A stretch of DNA of 61,572 bases from Candidatus Handelsmanbacteria bacterium (GTDB lineage Bacteria > Latescibacterota > UBA2968 > UBA8231): assembly GCA_016867395.1 (NCBI GenBank), contig VGJS01000022.1, positions 1-61,572 of the forward strand, given 5' to 3'. Under the pieces are notes generated by a model. That model ran no database searches. It saw only the letters and a list, made by a program, of their open reading frames with translations, and was not told the origin of the DNA. The translations under genes were made by a program, and so were the position numbers. Positions 1 through 8,202 of the stretch are shown here, piece after piece. Within the stretch, counting starts at the first letter, position 1, and each line of letters opens with the position of its first letter.

Positions 1-554
1 TCCTCGGTGTTGGTAATGATGGTAATATCCAGGTACCCGACCGCCTTGGCGCCGAAGGTTTTGTTGGGCTCAAGGAACAAATTCAGTCCGATGCCGCCGT
101 CCGGAGCATTACCCTTGAGCAGATTGACCTGCAAGACATGGTTTCCGCTGATGCTGCCCCAGGCCTTGGTGTGCATGATGGCGATGGACAAGCCCGGATC
201 ATCGACCTCACCGGTGGGAACCAGGAAGTTGGCGCCCAGGGCCATCTTCTCGCTCAGGCCGTACTTGGCGCCCACCTGTAGGTGCCGGAAGGTATCAGCC
301 GCGTCACCGGCCAGGAAGCCCAGGGTGGCCCGGGCGCCCACTTCGAGCTTGTCGTTGAGCGAGTACTTGCCCATGGCGAACACATCGCTGGCGTCGCCGA
401 TGCTGCTCAGATCCCCGTTGGCCAGACCCGCATTGACGCCCATGGTGCCGGCTTTGCCGGGCAGGACGAAGAACGGATCGTACTGAAGCTGGGCATCGGT
501 CTGGGAGGCGCAAACCGCCAGGGTCAAAGCGCCGGCCAGGACATACTTCTTCAT
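1..554 (-). CDS. Secreted outer-membrane-type protein, 3' end cut by the window edge
   Basis: The reading frame opens at an ATG (552-554) behind a strong AAGGAGGG ribosome site and runs off the left edge without a stop, giving about 184 codons. The protein begins MKKYVLAGALTLAVCASQTDA, a typical signal peptide. Mature segments such as LEVGARATLGFLAG, HLQVGAKYGL and MALGANFLVPTGEV alternate hydrophobic and polar residues with many Gly and Asn, as in beta-barrel strands. I infer an outer-membrane beta-barrel or transporter-like protein; no specific family can be named from this part. It has its own consensus-like promoter at 685-713 with a leader of about 124 nt, and is divergent from the lipoprotein gene at 784. 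Confidence 0.6.
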   Translation of the reverse strand, partial: MKKYVLAGALTLAVCASQTDAQLQYDPFFVLPGKAGTMGVNAGLANGDLSSIGDASDVFAMGKYSLNDKLEVGARATLGFLAGDAADTFRHLQVGAKYGLSEKMALGANFLVPTGEVDDPGLSIAIMHTKAWGSISGNHVLQVNLLKGNAPDGGIGLNLFLEPNKTFGAKAVGYLDITIITNTE

Positions 555-684
555 ACGGTACACCCTCCTTAAATGGTTTGGATATCGCACGGGAACGCAC
601 ACAAGTTGCGCCCGTTAATGTTGTAAGGAGCAACCGCTAGGCTGAGAAAGGGGCATTTGAAGGGAACCTCAGCGTGGCGGACCA

Positions 685-713
685 ATTATAGCGACAAGTC
701 CGAACATTGGCAA
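685..713 (-). promoter_or_regulatory. Sigma-70-type promoter for the outer-membrane-type gene
   Basis: Read on the minus strand, TTGCCA (708-713) is followed by a 17-bp spacer and a perfect TATAAT (685-690). The start would fall near 678, leaving a leader of about 124 nt before the ATG at 554. Confidence 0.6.
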
Positions 714-720
714 GCCGGTT

Positions 721-749
721 TTGACCTTGGGAAAATCTTGCTGATATTT
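721..749 (+). promoter_or_regulatory. Possible promoter for the lipoprotein gene
   Basis: TTGACC (721-726) is followed 17 bp later by ATATTT (744-749), a weak -10. It lies directly beside the opposite-facing promoter at 685-713, so the two would compete or share regulators. This is weaker evidence than for the minus-strand promoter. Confidence 0.35.
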
Positions 750-783
750 CTACGGTACAAACTTACCCTAGGGAGGATTTCCC

Positions 784-1290
784 ATGAACACCAAATATGC
801 CCGCATCCTGCTGACCGCCCTGAGCATCTCCGCTCTGGTGCTGGCCGGCTGTAGCGCCGACGACGAGGATACCCGCCCCACCGGGCCGGGCAATACCGGT
901 GGCACAGGCGGCGGAGCCACCCTCAACGCCGGCAATATCGGGGCAGTGCAGTCCCCCATCGTGACGACTGTTGCCAAGGCCATAGTCCAGGGATCAGGGA
1001 CCTATCCCGGGGCCAAGGGTGGCACCCTGGCCGTCACGCGCACCTCGGCCAGCCTCACCAGCGTAAGCTACAACGTGGTGTTCACCGGCTACTCCGGCGA
1101 CGGCCTGCTTTTCATCGACGGCCCGTTATCTATCGAAACAATTCTGGCCAACCAGAGCACTAAGATTGCCGGCGAACTCAATCTATCCGGTACCTACAGC
1201 GCCAAACTGGGCCTCGACCTGACCACCACCAATAACGTCACCACCGGCACCATCACAGTGGACGGCCAGAGGTTCCCGATCAGCGGTTGA
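784..1290 (+). CDS. Small Ser/Thr/Gly-rich lipoprotein of unknown function
   Basis: A 168-residue protein with a clear lipoprotein signal: positively charged start, hydrophobic stretch, then LVLAGC with the lipidated Cys at residue 23. A low-complexity linker follows (DDEDTRPTGPGNTGGTGGG). The mature part is rich in Thr, Ser, Gly and Val (LAVTRTSASLTSVSYNVVF), consistent with a small beta-sandwich. No family is recognised. The ATG sits 6-8 nt behind AGGGAGG, which fixes the start. It is monocistronic, with its own possible promoter and a strong hairpin terminator at 1311-1346. It faces the aldolase gene, which ends on the other side of that terminator. Confidence 0.75.
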   Translation: MNTKYARILLTALSISALVLAGCSADDEDTRPTGPGNTGGTGGGATLNAGNIGAVQSPIVTTVAKAIVQGSGTYPGAKGGTLAVTRTSASLTSVSYNVVFTGYSGDGLLFIDGPLSIETILANQSTKIAGELNLSGTYSAKLGLDLTTTNNVTTGTITVDGQRFPISG

Positions 1291-1310
1291 TCCGCCTCGC
1301 CAACCCAAAG

Positions 1311-1346
1311 AAAAGGGCCGCACCCTCGGAAGGTGCGGCCCTTTTT
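1311..1346. terminator. Bidirectional rho-independent terminator
   Basis: A perfect 10-bp stem GGGCCGCACC / GGTGCGGCCC (1315-1324 with 1332-1341) has a 7-nt loop, followed by TTTTT and preceded by AAAGAAAA. It can therefore stop both the lipoprotein gene (+) and the aldolase operon (-). Confidence 0.9.
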
Positions 1347-1363
1347 CTGTACCTGCGAACCCC

Positions 1364-2314
1364 TCAGAAGCCGCAGCGCTTGGCCGCCTGGAAGAAAGGA
1401 TCCGCCACCGCCGCGGCGCCCCGGTACACTAGGTCGCTGGCCATGGGGTGGGCGCAGATCAGCCGCGCCCCGTTCTCCATCGCCCGGACCATGTTGTCCT
1501 CGATGTCCTTGGGGTTTTCCATCGAGCCGCTCCCCACCACCCGGCCCATGTGCACCCCCCGCTGGGCCGCGGCGCGGAAGAGGGCGTCGGTGGCCGGCTC
1601 GATCTGGGGGATGACCCCTTCGCGCAAGATAGCGTCGAAGGGACCCACAAAGCCGCAGACCTTGTTGCGCCCCTGGGCGGCCATCAGGTCCAGCACCCGG
1701 TCGCGCAATTCGGTGTCGAGGATGTACTCGGCGGTCTCGAACTGCAGCCAGCCCTGGGTCTCGGTCTCGGCCTCGCGCAGCGAGGCCGGGGTGAACATCA
1801 TCGTCCGGTCCCCGCTGCGCACTGGGTACCCCCCGCGGTCGTCTGGAGTGGCTTTGCCCGGCACCGGGAAGTTGATGGTGCGGAAGTAGCGCTCCGCATC
1901 CTCGTAAGTGGTGCTGTAGGGCCGCATCGTGGCCCGGGCCCCCAATTGGTACGCGTCGCCGTGCTGGCTGAGGGCCTCGCGGTGCAACCGCTGCACCGGC
2001 AGCAGGCCCAGCCGGCACTCGGCGGCGTTCTGCTCCCGCCCGTACCAGCCCTCCCACTGGGAGTGCTCGGCATCGTTGACGATCCACGAAAAGCCGGCCT
2101 TGGCCCAGGCGTGGGCCTCGTTCTCGCGGAAGCGGTGCCAGGGCACGTCGTTGAAGATGCCTAGGAGCGGCGGGGTCTTCTCGAAGGAGGGTGCCTGGTC
2201 CAGCACCTCCTTGAGCGGGTTGCGGTTGGGGTTCATGGTGTAGGCGTGCGCCCGGCGGGCGAACTCCTCGGTCTTGAGGGGGCGCTCCCCCCCGATGGCG
2301 GCGATGGCGTCCAC
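1364..2314 (-). CDS. HpcH/HpaI-family aldolase/lyase
   Basis: A 316-residue protein resembling class II (metal-dependent) pyruvate aldolases of the HpcH/HpaI family, which cleave or form 4-hydroxy-2-oxo acids. Visible family features are the early strand and Asp-x-Glu-His motif (WIVNDAEHSQWEG), the LQFETAEYI segment that supplies the metal-binding Glu, and the GPFDAIL segment. It is longer than usual (about 250-270), mainly through an N-terminal extension and an insertion of about 40 residues after RTMMF. It follows the EndoIII-like gene with a 13-bp gap, so the two form a small minus-strand operon. The substrate cannot be told from the sequence. Confidence 0.75.
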   Translation of the reverse strand: MDAIAAIGGERPLKTEEFARRAHAYTMNPNRNPLKEVLDQAPSFEKTPPLLGIFNDVPWHRFRENEAHAWAKAGFSWIVNDAEHSQWEGWYGREQNAAECRLGLLPVQRLHREALSQHGDAYQLGARATMRPYSTTYEDAERYFRTINFPVPGKATPDDRGGYPVRSGDRTMMFTPASLREAETETQGWLQFETAEYILDTELRDRVLDLMAAQGRNKVCGFVGPFDAILREGVIPQIEPATDALFRAAAQRGVHMGRVVGSGSMENPKDIEDNMVRAMENGARLICAHPMASDLVYRGAAAVADPFFQAAKRCGF

Positions 2315-2327
2315 GATCTTCCTCCGA

Positions 2328-3062
2328 TCAGTGATTCTGCATTTGCCCGTGCTGGCACCCCCGCCGCAGCGGGCAGGGTCCGCAATCGGGGCGAGTACGG
2401 CAATAGGTGACGGCCTGCTTCACCAGCAGGGCGTGGTACTCGTTGAACAACTCCGGCGAGGCGGGCAGGTTTTCCATGAAGAGCTCCTGCAGCGCCTCGT
2501 ACCCGATCCCCTCCTCCACCCAACCCAGGCGGCTGCAGATGCGGCGGGTGTACGCGTCGATCACAAAGACCGGGTGGCCGCCGGCGTAGAGCAGGATGGA
2601 GTCGCCGGTCTCCGGGCCGATGCCGGGCTGGGCCAGCAGTTCCCCCCGCGCCGCGGCCGTAGGGGCGGCCAGCAGCCGCCCTAGTTCACCCCGGTGATGG
2701 GCGGCCAGGTGCCCGGCCAGGTGGCGCAGCCGCCGCGCCTTCTGGTTGTAGTACCCCGAGGGGCGGATCAAGGCGGCCAGGTCCCCCTCTTTCAGGACCA
2801 GCAGCGAAGGCAGGGCCAAGGCCCCGTGCCGGTGCAGGGCCTCCAGGGCCAGTTCCACGTTGCGCCAGGCAGTGTTCTGGGTGAGTAGGGCCCCCGCCGC
2901 GATCTCCCAGCGCTCGGCCTCGCTCAAGGGCCGGGCCGCCTGGCCGGGGCGGTAGATCGGGCGGGTCTGGCCCGGCGGGGTGGTGGGCCACCAGCCCTGC
3001 GGCCCGAAGTGCCGGTGAAGCTGCTGGTACAGGCGCCGGAACTCGCGTTTCATGCCCAGCAA
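2328..3062 (-). CDS. Endonuclease III-like HhH-GPD DNA glycosylase with Fe-S cluster
   Basis: 244 residues with the HhH-GPD fold of base-excision repair. The helix-hairpin-helix is at about 145-160 (QPGIGPETGDSIL), the catalytic Asp is at 169 in FVIDAY, and a C-terminal 4Fe-4S loop uses Cys221, 227, 230 and 236 (C-x5-C-x2-C-x5-C). The lysine that gives EndoIII its lyase activity (GxGxKTA) is replaced by Glu151, so a monofunctional glycosylase is expected. The HhH sequence is closer to MagIII/COG2231-type 3-methyladenine glycosylases than to Nth. It is the first gene of an operon with the downstream aldolase. Confidence 0.8.
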   Translation of the reverse strand: MLGMKREFRRLYQQLHRHFGPQGWWPTTPPGQTRPIYRPGQAARPLSEAERWEIAAGALLTQNTAWRNVELALEALHRHGALALPSLLVLKEGDLAALIRPSGYYNQKARRLRHLAGHLAAHHRGELGRLLAAPTAAARGELLAQPGIGPETGDSILLYAGGHPVFVIDAYTRRICSRLGWVEEGIGYEALQELFMENLPASPELFNEYHALLVKQAVTYCRTRPDCGPCPLRRGCQHGQMQNH

Positions 3063-3142
3063 ATAATCGAGTACCCCGCCCCAGCCGGCAAGCCGGCCGT
3101 CGCCTTGATGGGGCCGGCGCGATCCCCTACCTTGAGCACTCC

Positions 3143-5086
3143 ATGCCCGAAACCGCCCCCCACGCGCAGGTGAGCTGGCGCTCGCTGTGCATCGGCGCCC
3201 TGCTCGCCCTCTTCCTCAACATCGCCTGCCCCTACAGCGTGTTGGTGCTGCAAAACGCCGGCCTCACCTCCGATTACATCACCGCCGGCGCCATGATGCT
3301 CTTTTTCTTGCTGGTGGGCCTGGTCAACCCCCTGCTCAAGCTCTGCTGCCGGCCCCTGGCCCTGCGCCAGGGGGAGCTGATCGTCATCTACGCGATGATG
3401 ATCGTCGCCTCGGCCATCCCCACCTGGGGCCTGGTCACCAACCTCTTCCACATCCTCACCCGGCCCTTCTACTACGCCACCCCCGAGAACCGCTGGGCCA
3501 GCCTCATCCAGCCCCTGCTGCCCTCCTGGCTGGTGCCCCAGGAGCCGGAGGCGGCCCGCTACTTCTACGAGGGACTGCCCCTTGGCCAGTCCATCCCCTG
3601 GCGCTCCTGGCTGGTGCCCCTGCTGGCCTGGGGCAGCGTCATGTTGGCCGTCTATCTGATGATGATCGCCGCCATGATCCTCCTGCGCCGGCCCTGGGTG
3701 GAGCAGGAGCGCCTGGTCTTCCCCCTCACCCAACTGCCCCTGGAGATGCTGCGGGGCGGAGACGAACACCTCTTCCCCCCCCTCTTCCGCAGTCCGCTGA
3801 TGTGGCTGGGTTTTGCCCTGCCCTTTTTCATTCAGCTCCTGCGCGGCCTGCACCACTATTTCTTCTTTATCCCCGAGATCCGCACCTATTTCGACCCATT
3901 GCTCCTCTTCCGCAACACCGTCCATTTGCAGATCTTCGTCAACTTCGCCATCATCGGCCTCAGCTACTTCCTCCACCTGCCGGTGGCCTTCTCGGTATGG
4001 TTCTTCCACCTGCTCAGCCGCGCCCAAACCGGGGTTTTCAACCTGGTCGGCTACCAGACCAAGGGCATCAACGAGGCCCTCACCGGCAGTTCCACCGCCC
4101 TCTCCTTCCAAGGCATGGGCGCCATGCTGGCCCTGGTGGCCTCCATCTTGTGGACGGCCCGCCACCACCTTGCCGGGACCCTGCGCGCGGCCTTGGGCCT
4201 TAAGGAGGCGGCCGACGACCGCGACGAGATCCTCTCCTACCGGGCTGCGGTGTGGCTGTGGTTGGGCGGCGCGGCTTTTTTCTTTTTCTGGCTCCTGGCC
4301 GCCGGCCTGCCGCCCCTGGCCGCCCTGGTCTTCGTCGCCAGCGGCCAGGTCATCTTTCTGGCCGTGGCGCGGGTCATCGCCCAAGGCGGCATCGGCTTCA
4401 CCGCCTCGACCATGCTGCCCCAGCCCTTCACCGTCTACACCCTGGGCACCGCGGCCATCGGCGGCAAGGGCCTGGCCACCATAAGTCTGAGCTATGCCTG
4501 GGCCGCGGAGTTGCGCACCACGGTCATGGCCTCGGCGGCCAACGGCCTGAAGCTGGCCCATGTGGGCGGGGTGCGCAGCCACCGCTTCTTCTGGGCCCTG
4601 GTCCTGGCCCTGGTGGTGGGCATGCTGGGGGCCGGCTGGATCACCCTGTACCTCAATTACACCTATGGCGGCATCAACATGCGGCAGTTTGGGGTGCCCA
4701 CCATCGCCTATGGCTTTCTCCAGAACAAGCTGCTCAACCCCATCGGCCCCGACCACATCCAACCCCGGCTGTGGTTTACCGCCCTGGGCGCCGCGGTCAT
4801 GGGCCTGCTGATCTGGCTGCAGCACCATTACCTGTGGTGGCCCCTGCACTACATCGGCCTGCCGGTCAGCGACAGTTGGGTCATGGGCTGGGCCTGGTTC
4901 TCGGTCTTTCTGGGCTGGTTGCTCAAGGCCATCATTTTCAAATTCACCGGTACCCAGGGCTACCACACCTTCAAACCCCTCTTCCTCGGCTTCATCGCCG
5001 GCCAGCTCATGGGTGGAGCCCTGTGGATGGCCGTGGACGCGGCCCTGGGGGAGGCGGGAAACTTTGTCTACATAGGAGTACCATGA
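3143..5086 (+). CDS. DUF6785-family polytopic membrane protein (transporter-like)
   Basis: A 647-residue integral membrane protein with roughly 14 hydrophobic segments spread over its length (for example LCIGALLALFLNIACPYSVL near the N-terminus) and no signal peptide. It matches the layout of the DUF6785/DUF6784 proteins found in Planctomycetes and candidate phyla, which distantly resemble oligopeptide (OPT) transporters. The substrate is unknown. It starts the plus-strand operon with the oxidoreductase (next start 2 nt after this stop) and the Nramp-like protein. This suggests uptake and modification of one small molecule, which is an inference. Confidence 0.7.
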   Translation: MPETAPHAQVSWRSLCIGALLALFLNIACPYSVLVLQNAGLTSDYITAGAMMLFFLLVGLVNPLLKLCCRPLALRQGELIVIYAMMIVASAIPTWGLVTNLFHILTRPFYYATPENRWASLIQPLLPSWLVPQEPEAARYFYEGLPLGQSIPWRSWLVPLLAWGSVMLAVYLMMIAAMILLRRPWVEQERLVFPLTQLPLEMLRGGDEHLFPPLFRSPLMWLGFALPFFIQLLRGLHHYFFFIPEIRTYFDPLLLFRNTVHLQIFVNFAIIGLSYFLHLPVAFSVWFFHLLSRAQTGVFNLVGYQTKGINEALTGSSTALSFQGMGAMLALVASILWTARHHLAGTLRAALGLKEAADDRDEILSYRAAVWLWLGGAAFFFFWLLAAGLPPLAALVFVASGQVIFLAVARVIAQGGIGFTASTMLPQPFTVYTLGTAAIGGKGLATISLSYAWAAELRTTVMASAANGLKLAHVGGVRSHRFFWALVLALVVGMLGAGWITLYLNYTYGGINMRQFGVPTIAYGFLQNKLLNPIGPDHIQPRLWFTALGAAVMGLLIWLQHHYLWWPLHYIGLPVSDSWVMGWAWFSVFLGWLLKAIIFKFTGTQGYHTFKPLFLGFIAGQLMGGALWMAVDAALGEAGNFVYIGVP

Positions 5087-5087
5087 G

Positions 5088-6188
5088 ATGAGCGAAGAAA
5101 AGTACCGCGCCGCGGCCATCGGCCGCACCGGCCAGGGTGGTTACGGCCACGGATTGCACATTGCGTACCAGGGAATCGACCAGGTGGAGTTCGTCGCCGT
5201 GGCCGACCCCGACGAAGCCGGCCGCCTCAAGGCCCAGGCCGAGACCAACGCCCCCCGCGCATACGCCGACTACCGGGAAATGCTGCGAACCGAAAAGCCC
5301 GACCTGGTCAGCGTCTGCCCGCGCTGGACCGACTGCCACCTCGAAATGGTCCTGGCGTGCCTGGAGGCCGGGGCCCATGTGTACTGCGAGAAGCCCCTGA
5401 CCTGGAACCTGGCGGAGGGGGATCGCATCGTCGCCGAGGCCGCCTCGCGCCGCCTCAAGGTGGCCGTGGCCCACCAGGGGGTGTACCTGCCTCGGGTCCA
5501 GCACCTCAAGGGTCTGCTGGCCCAGGGCCGTATCGGCCAAGTGCACTCCCTCCACGCCCACGGCAAGCAGGACCAACGCGGCGGGGGCGAGGACATGATC
5601 GTCCTGGGCACCCACCTGTTCAACATGATGCGCTTTTTTGTGGGAGAGGTGGCCTGGATGTCGGCTCAGGTGCAGGTGGAGGGGCGGGAGCTGGCCAAGG
5701 AGGACATCCGCCAGCCCACCGAGCCGGTGGGCCCGGTGGCCGGCGACTGCATCCATTCCTTCTTTTCGTTCAAGGGCGGTCCGGTGGGTTTCTTCGAGTC
5801 GCGGCGCCACCAGGCCGGGGGCAACCAGCGCTACGGCCTGGATATCGCCGGCTCCGAAGGGATCATTTCCCTGCGCGGGGGCAGCGGCAACGAATTGATG
5901 ATCTACCCCCATCCCGTCTTCCGCCCGGCGGACCCGGCCCAGCGGTGGCAACCCCTCGACGAGGTGCCCGACCAGCCCCTGGCCAAAGGCAACCGGTTGG
6001 CCATCCTCGACCTGATCCGGGCCATCGAGGAGGATCGCCCGCCCCTCTCCAGCGCCGCCGACGCGGTGGCCGCCCTGGAGATGATCCTAGGGGCGTACGA
6101 ATCCCAAATCACCGGCGGGCGGGTCTGCTTCCCCACGCCGCACCGCCGCCACCCCCTGGCGGCCTGGCAGGAGGGCTTCTATGGCTGA
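5088..6188 (+). CDS. Gfo/Idh/MocA-family NAD(P)-dependent oxidoreductase
   Basis: 366 residues. The N-terminal Rossmann fold shows the modified dinucleotide loop AAIGRTGQGGYGHG and VAVADPDEAGR. The family signature CEKPL (Lys at about 104) carries the catalytic/cofactor Lys. The C-terminal alpha/beta domain includes the His-containing LGTHLFNMM helix, where a catalytic His is expected. The family oxidises or isomerises sugars, inositols and their acids. Its start overlaps the 3' end of the membrane gene (ATGAGATG), using the AGGAG at 5074-5078, and its end overlaps the Nramp-like gene by 8 bp. This implies translational coupling of all three genes. Confidence 0.85.
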   Translation: MSEEKYRAAAIGRTGQGGYGHGLHIAYQGIDQVEFVAVADPDEAGRLKAQAETNAPRAYADYREMLRTEKPDLVSVCPRWTDCHLEMVLACLEAGAHVYCEKPLTWNLAEGDRIVAEAASRRLKVAVAHQGVYLPRVQHLKGLLAQGRIGQVHSLHAHGKQDQRGGGEDMIVLGTHLFNMMRFFVGEVAWMSAQVQVEGRELAKEDIRQPTEPVGPVAGDCIHSFFSFKGGPVGFFESRRHQAGGNQRYGLDIAGSEGIISLRGGSGNELMIYPHPVFRPADPAQRWQPLDEVPDQPLAKGNRLAILDLIRAIEEDRPPLSSAADAVAALEMILGAYESQITGGRVCFPTPHRRHPLAAWQEGFYG

Positions 6189-7626
6189 GACCGCAGACCG
6201 GCCCGTACCGCACGAGATCATCCCCTGCCGCCACCTGCCCCCGGCCCGATACCGCGACCTGGCCCCGCCGCCCTCGTGGAAGAAGTTGGTGGGCCCCAGC
6301 GTCCTGCTCCTGGGCCTGTCCATCGGCAGCGGGGAGTTCGTCCTCTGGCCCTACATCACCTACAAATTCGGCTTCGGGGTCTTCTGGGCCTGTATGCTGG
6401 GGGTGCTGACCCAGTACTTCATCAACATGGAGATCGAGCGCTGGACCCTGGCCACCGGGGAGACGGCCACCACCGGGTTCTGCCGGTTGTGGAAACACTG
6501 GTCCTGGGTCTTTCTGCTGTGCAACATCATCCCCTGGGCCTGGCCGGGCTGGGCCTCGGGGGCGGCCACCCTGGTCACCTGGGAATTCGGCGGGGGCGAG
6601 ACCACCCGAGTGGCCCTGTCCATCGGCTTGCTGATCGGGGTGGGCCTGGCCCTGACCCTGGGCCCGGTGGTCTACCGCACCGTGGAGTTGCTCCAGGTGG
6701 TCATGGTCGCCCTGATCCTGGTCTTCCTGCTGGTCATCTTTGCCCTCACCGTGGAGGTAGAACACCTGGGGGAGATGTTCGCCGGCATCCTCAACGTGGG
6801 CTTCATCCCGGAGGGGATGTCGCTGCCCCTCTTCCTGGGGGCCCTGGCCTTTGCCGGGGCCGGCGGCACCATGAACCTGGCCCAGAGCGCGTACGTGCGC
6901 GAGCAGGGCTACGGCATGGGCAGGTACGCGGGCCGGCTGACCAGCCCCCTGACCGGCAAGGAGGAGGTGGTGTCCGACCTGGGCTTCCACTTCGAGCCCA
7001 CCGAACAGAACCTCAAGTACTGGCGGGCCTGGTGGAAGGCGGCCAACCGCGAGCACTTCATCACCTTCTACCTGCTCTCGGTGCTGACCCTGATGCTGCT
7101 CTCGCTGATTTCCTACAGCACCACCCGGAACCTGGGAACCCTTGGCGGCGACCTGGAGTTCGTCCGCGCCGAAGGGGAATACATCGGCCAGCACTACGGG
7201 GGGATCTTCCGCCACCTCTTCAACTGGATGGGTTTCGCCATCCTGATGACCACCGAGCTGGGCCTGATCGACGCCTGCTCCCGCATCTCCACCGACATCA
7301 TCAAGGTCAACTGGCTGCGCGACAGCACCCGCTGGACCGACAGCCGCATCTACTTTTGTCTGCTCTGGGCGCAGATCGCCTTTGGCTGCCTGGTCATGCT
7401 CTCGGACTTCAACCAGCCCTTGCTGCTGCTGGTGCTCAGTGCCTCGCTCAACGGCGGGGTGATGCTGATCTACTCGGTGCTGCTCTTGTGGCTCAACAAC
7501 CGGGTGTTGCGCGGCCCTCTGGCCATGCATCCGGTGCGTTTCGTGGCCATGGTCTGGGCCTGTGGCTTCTTTGGCTACTTCACCTTCGTCACCATCAGGG
7601 ACCAGTTGCCCCGGCTGTGGCAGTAG
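6181..7626 (+). CDS. Nramp-related multi-pass transporter
   Basis: 481 residues with about 11 hydrophobic segments in an Nramp/APC-like order. In the first segment the metal-binding DPGN of true Nramp proteins is replaced by IGSGEF (about 48-53). In the sixth, the MPH-type motif is replaced by MNLAQSAYVREQ. The protein is therefore an Nramp-superfamily member with a divergent binding site and may not move manganese or iron. A hydrophilic loop of about 80 residues (RLTSPLTGKEEVVSDLGF onward) splits the two halves. It is the last intact gene of the operon starting at 3143; the DNA after it is a scar of broken genes. Confidence 0.75.
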   Translation: MAETADRPVPHEIIPCRHLPPARYRDLAPPPSWKKLVGPSVLLLGLSIGSGEFVLWPYITYKFGFGVFWACMLGVLTQYFINMEIERWTLATGETATTGFCRLWKHWSWVFLLCNIIPWAWPGWASGAATLVTWEFGGGETTRVALSIGLLIGVGLALTLGPVVYRTVELLQVVMVALILVFLLVIFALTVEVEHLGEMFAGILNVGFIPEGMSLPLFLGALAFAGAGGTMNLAQSAYVREQGYGMGRYAGRLTSPLTGKEEVVSDLGFHFEPTEQNLKYWRAWWKAANREHFITFYLLSVLTLMLLSLISYSTTRNLGTLGGDLEFVRAEGEYIGQHYGGIFRHLFNWMGFAILMTTELGLIDACSRISTDIIKVNWLRDSTRWTDSRIYFCLLWAQIAFGCLVMLSDFNQPLLLLVLSASLNGGVMLIYSVLLLWLNNRVLRGPLAMHPVRFVAMVWACGFFGYFTFVTIRDQLPRLWQ

Positions 7627-7631
7627 CCGGC

Positions 7632-7928
7632 CTAGCCCCCGGCGATGGCCCCGATCACCAGGAAGGGCTCCCCCCCTTGGGCCACTGCCTCGGGCAGGGG
7701 CGCATCGGGCGCCTCGTGGGAAAGATCCTGCTCGCAGGCAAAAAAGCGGATGAAGGCCCGGCGCTGCCCGGTGGTTTGGTCGCGCATGGTCCCGCGCAAC
7801 ACTGGATACCGGGCCTCCAGCGCGTCGAGGACTCACCGCTGGGTGATGGGCCCCTCCACCTCCAACTCCACCTCGCCGGCCAGGCGTGCCAGCGCCCGCA
7901 GGCTGGCGGGAACCACCGCCCGGATCAC
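7632..7928 (-). pseudogene. MoaD/ThiS-like sulfur-carrier gene with an internal stop
   Basis: Read from a GTG at 7926-7928, the frame gives VIRAVVPASLRALARLAG, then a TGA stop at 7833-7835. It continues in the same frame through [16 protein letters not shown], an FIRFF segment and the terminal GAIAGG before TAG (7632-7634). The diglycine end and the LDALEARYP helix are hallmarks of MoaD/ThiS ubiquitin-fold sulfur carriers. The GTG overlaps the stop of the sialidase-like remnant upstream, so the pair was a coupled operon. A single nonsense codon interrupts an otherwise complete gene of about 98 codons, suggesting recent loss or a base error. Confidence 0.7.
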
Positions 7929-8190
7929 GGCAGGGTCTGGGCTTCGACCGAGAGCACGGCCGGCAGGTCCCGCACGATGGGCGCCCAGGTGTCGCCTCCG
8001 TTCGCCGAGCCCTAGACCTGTCCGCCGGTGGTGCCGAAGTACACCCCACACTCGTCCAGGGTATCGACGCTCATGGCCTTGCGCAGCACGTTGACGTAGC
8101 ATTCCCGCTGCGGCAGGCCCTGGGTCAGCCCCTCCCACTCCTCGCCCCCGGCACCCGGGTCACCGGCAACCCCCTCCAGCACTGCGGCCA
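7925..8190 (-). pseudogene. C-terminal remnant of a BNR-repeat (sialidase/glycosyl hydrolase-like) gene
   Basis: The minus-strand frame reads [20 protein letters not shown], then the [11 protein letters not shown] strand, a TAG (8012-8014), then GSANGGDTWAPIVRDLPAVL and SVEAQTLP before TGA at 7925-7927. This is the C-terminal blade of BNR/Asp-box beta-propeller proteins (S-x-D/N-x-G-x-x-W). Most of the gene is missing: recognisable sequence stops near 8190, where the alcohol-dehydrogenase remnant starts on the other strand. The TAG stands where relatives usually have Tyr. Confidence 0.65.
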
Positions 8191-8202
8191 CTCCCCTCCT
8201 GC

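Noticed and set aside
3050..5128. 692-codon minus-strand frame opposite the DUF6785 gene
   Set aside because: Composition (Gln/Gly/Asp/His-rich) is that of the complement of a GC-rich membrane-protein gene, not of a real protein.
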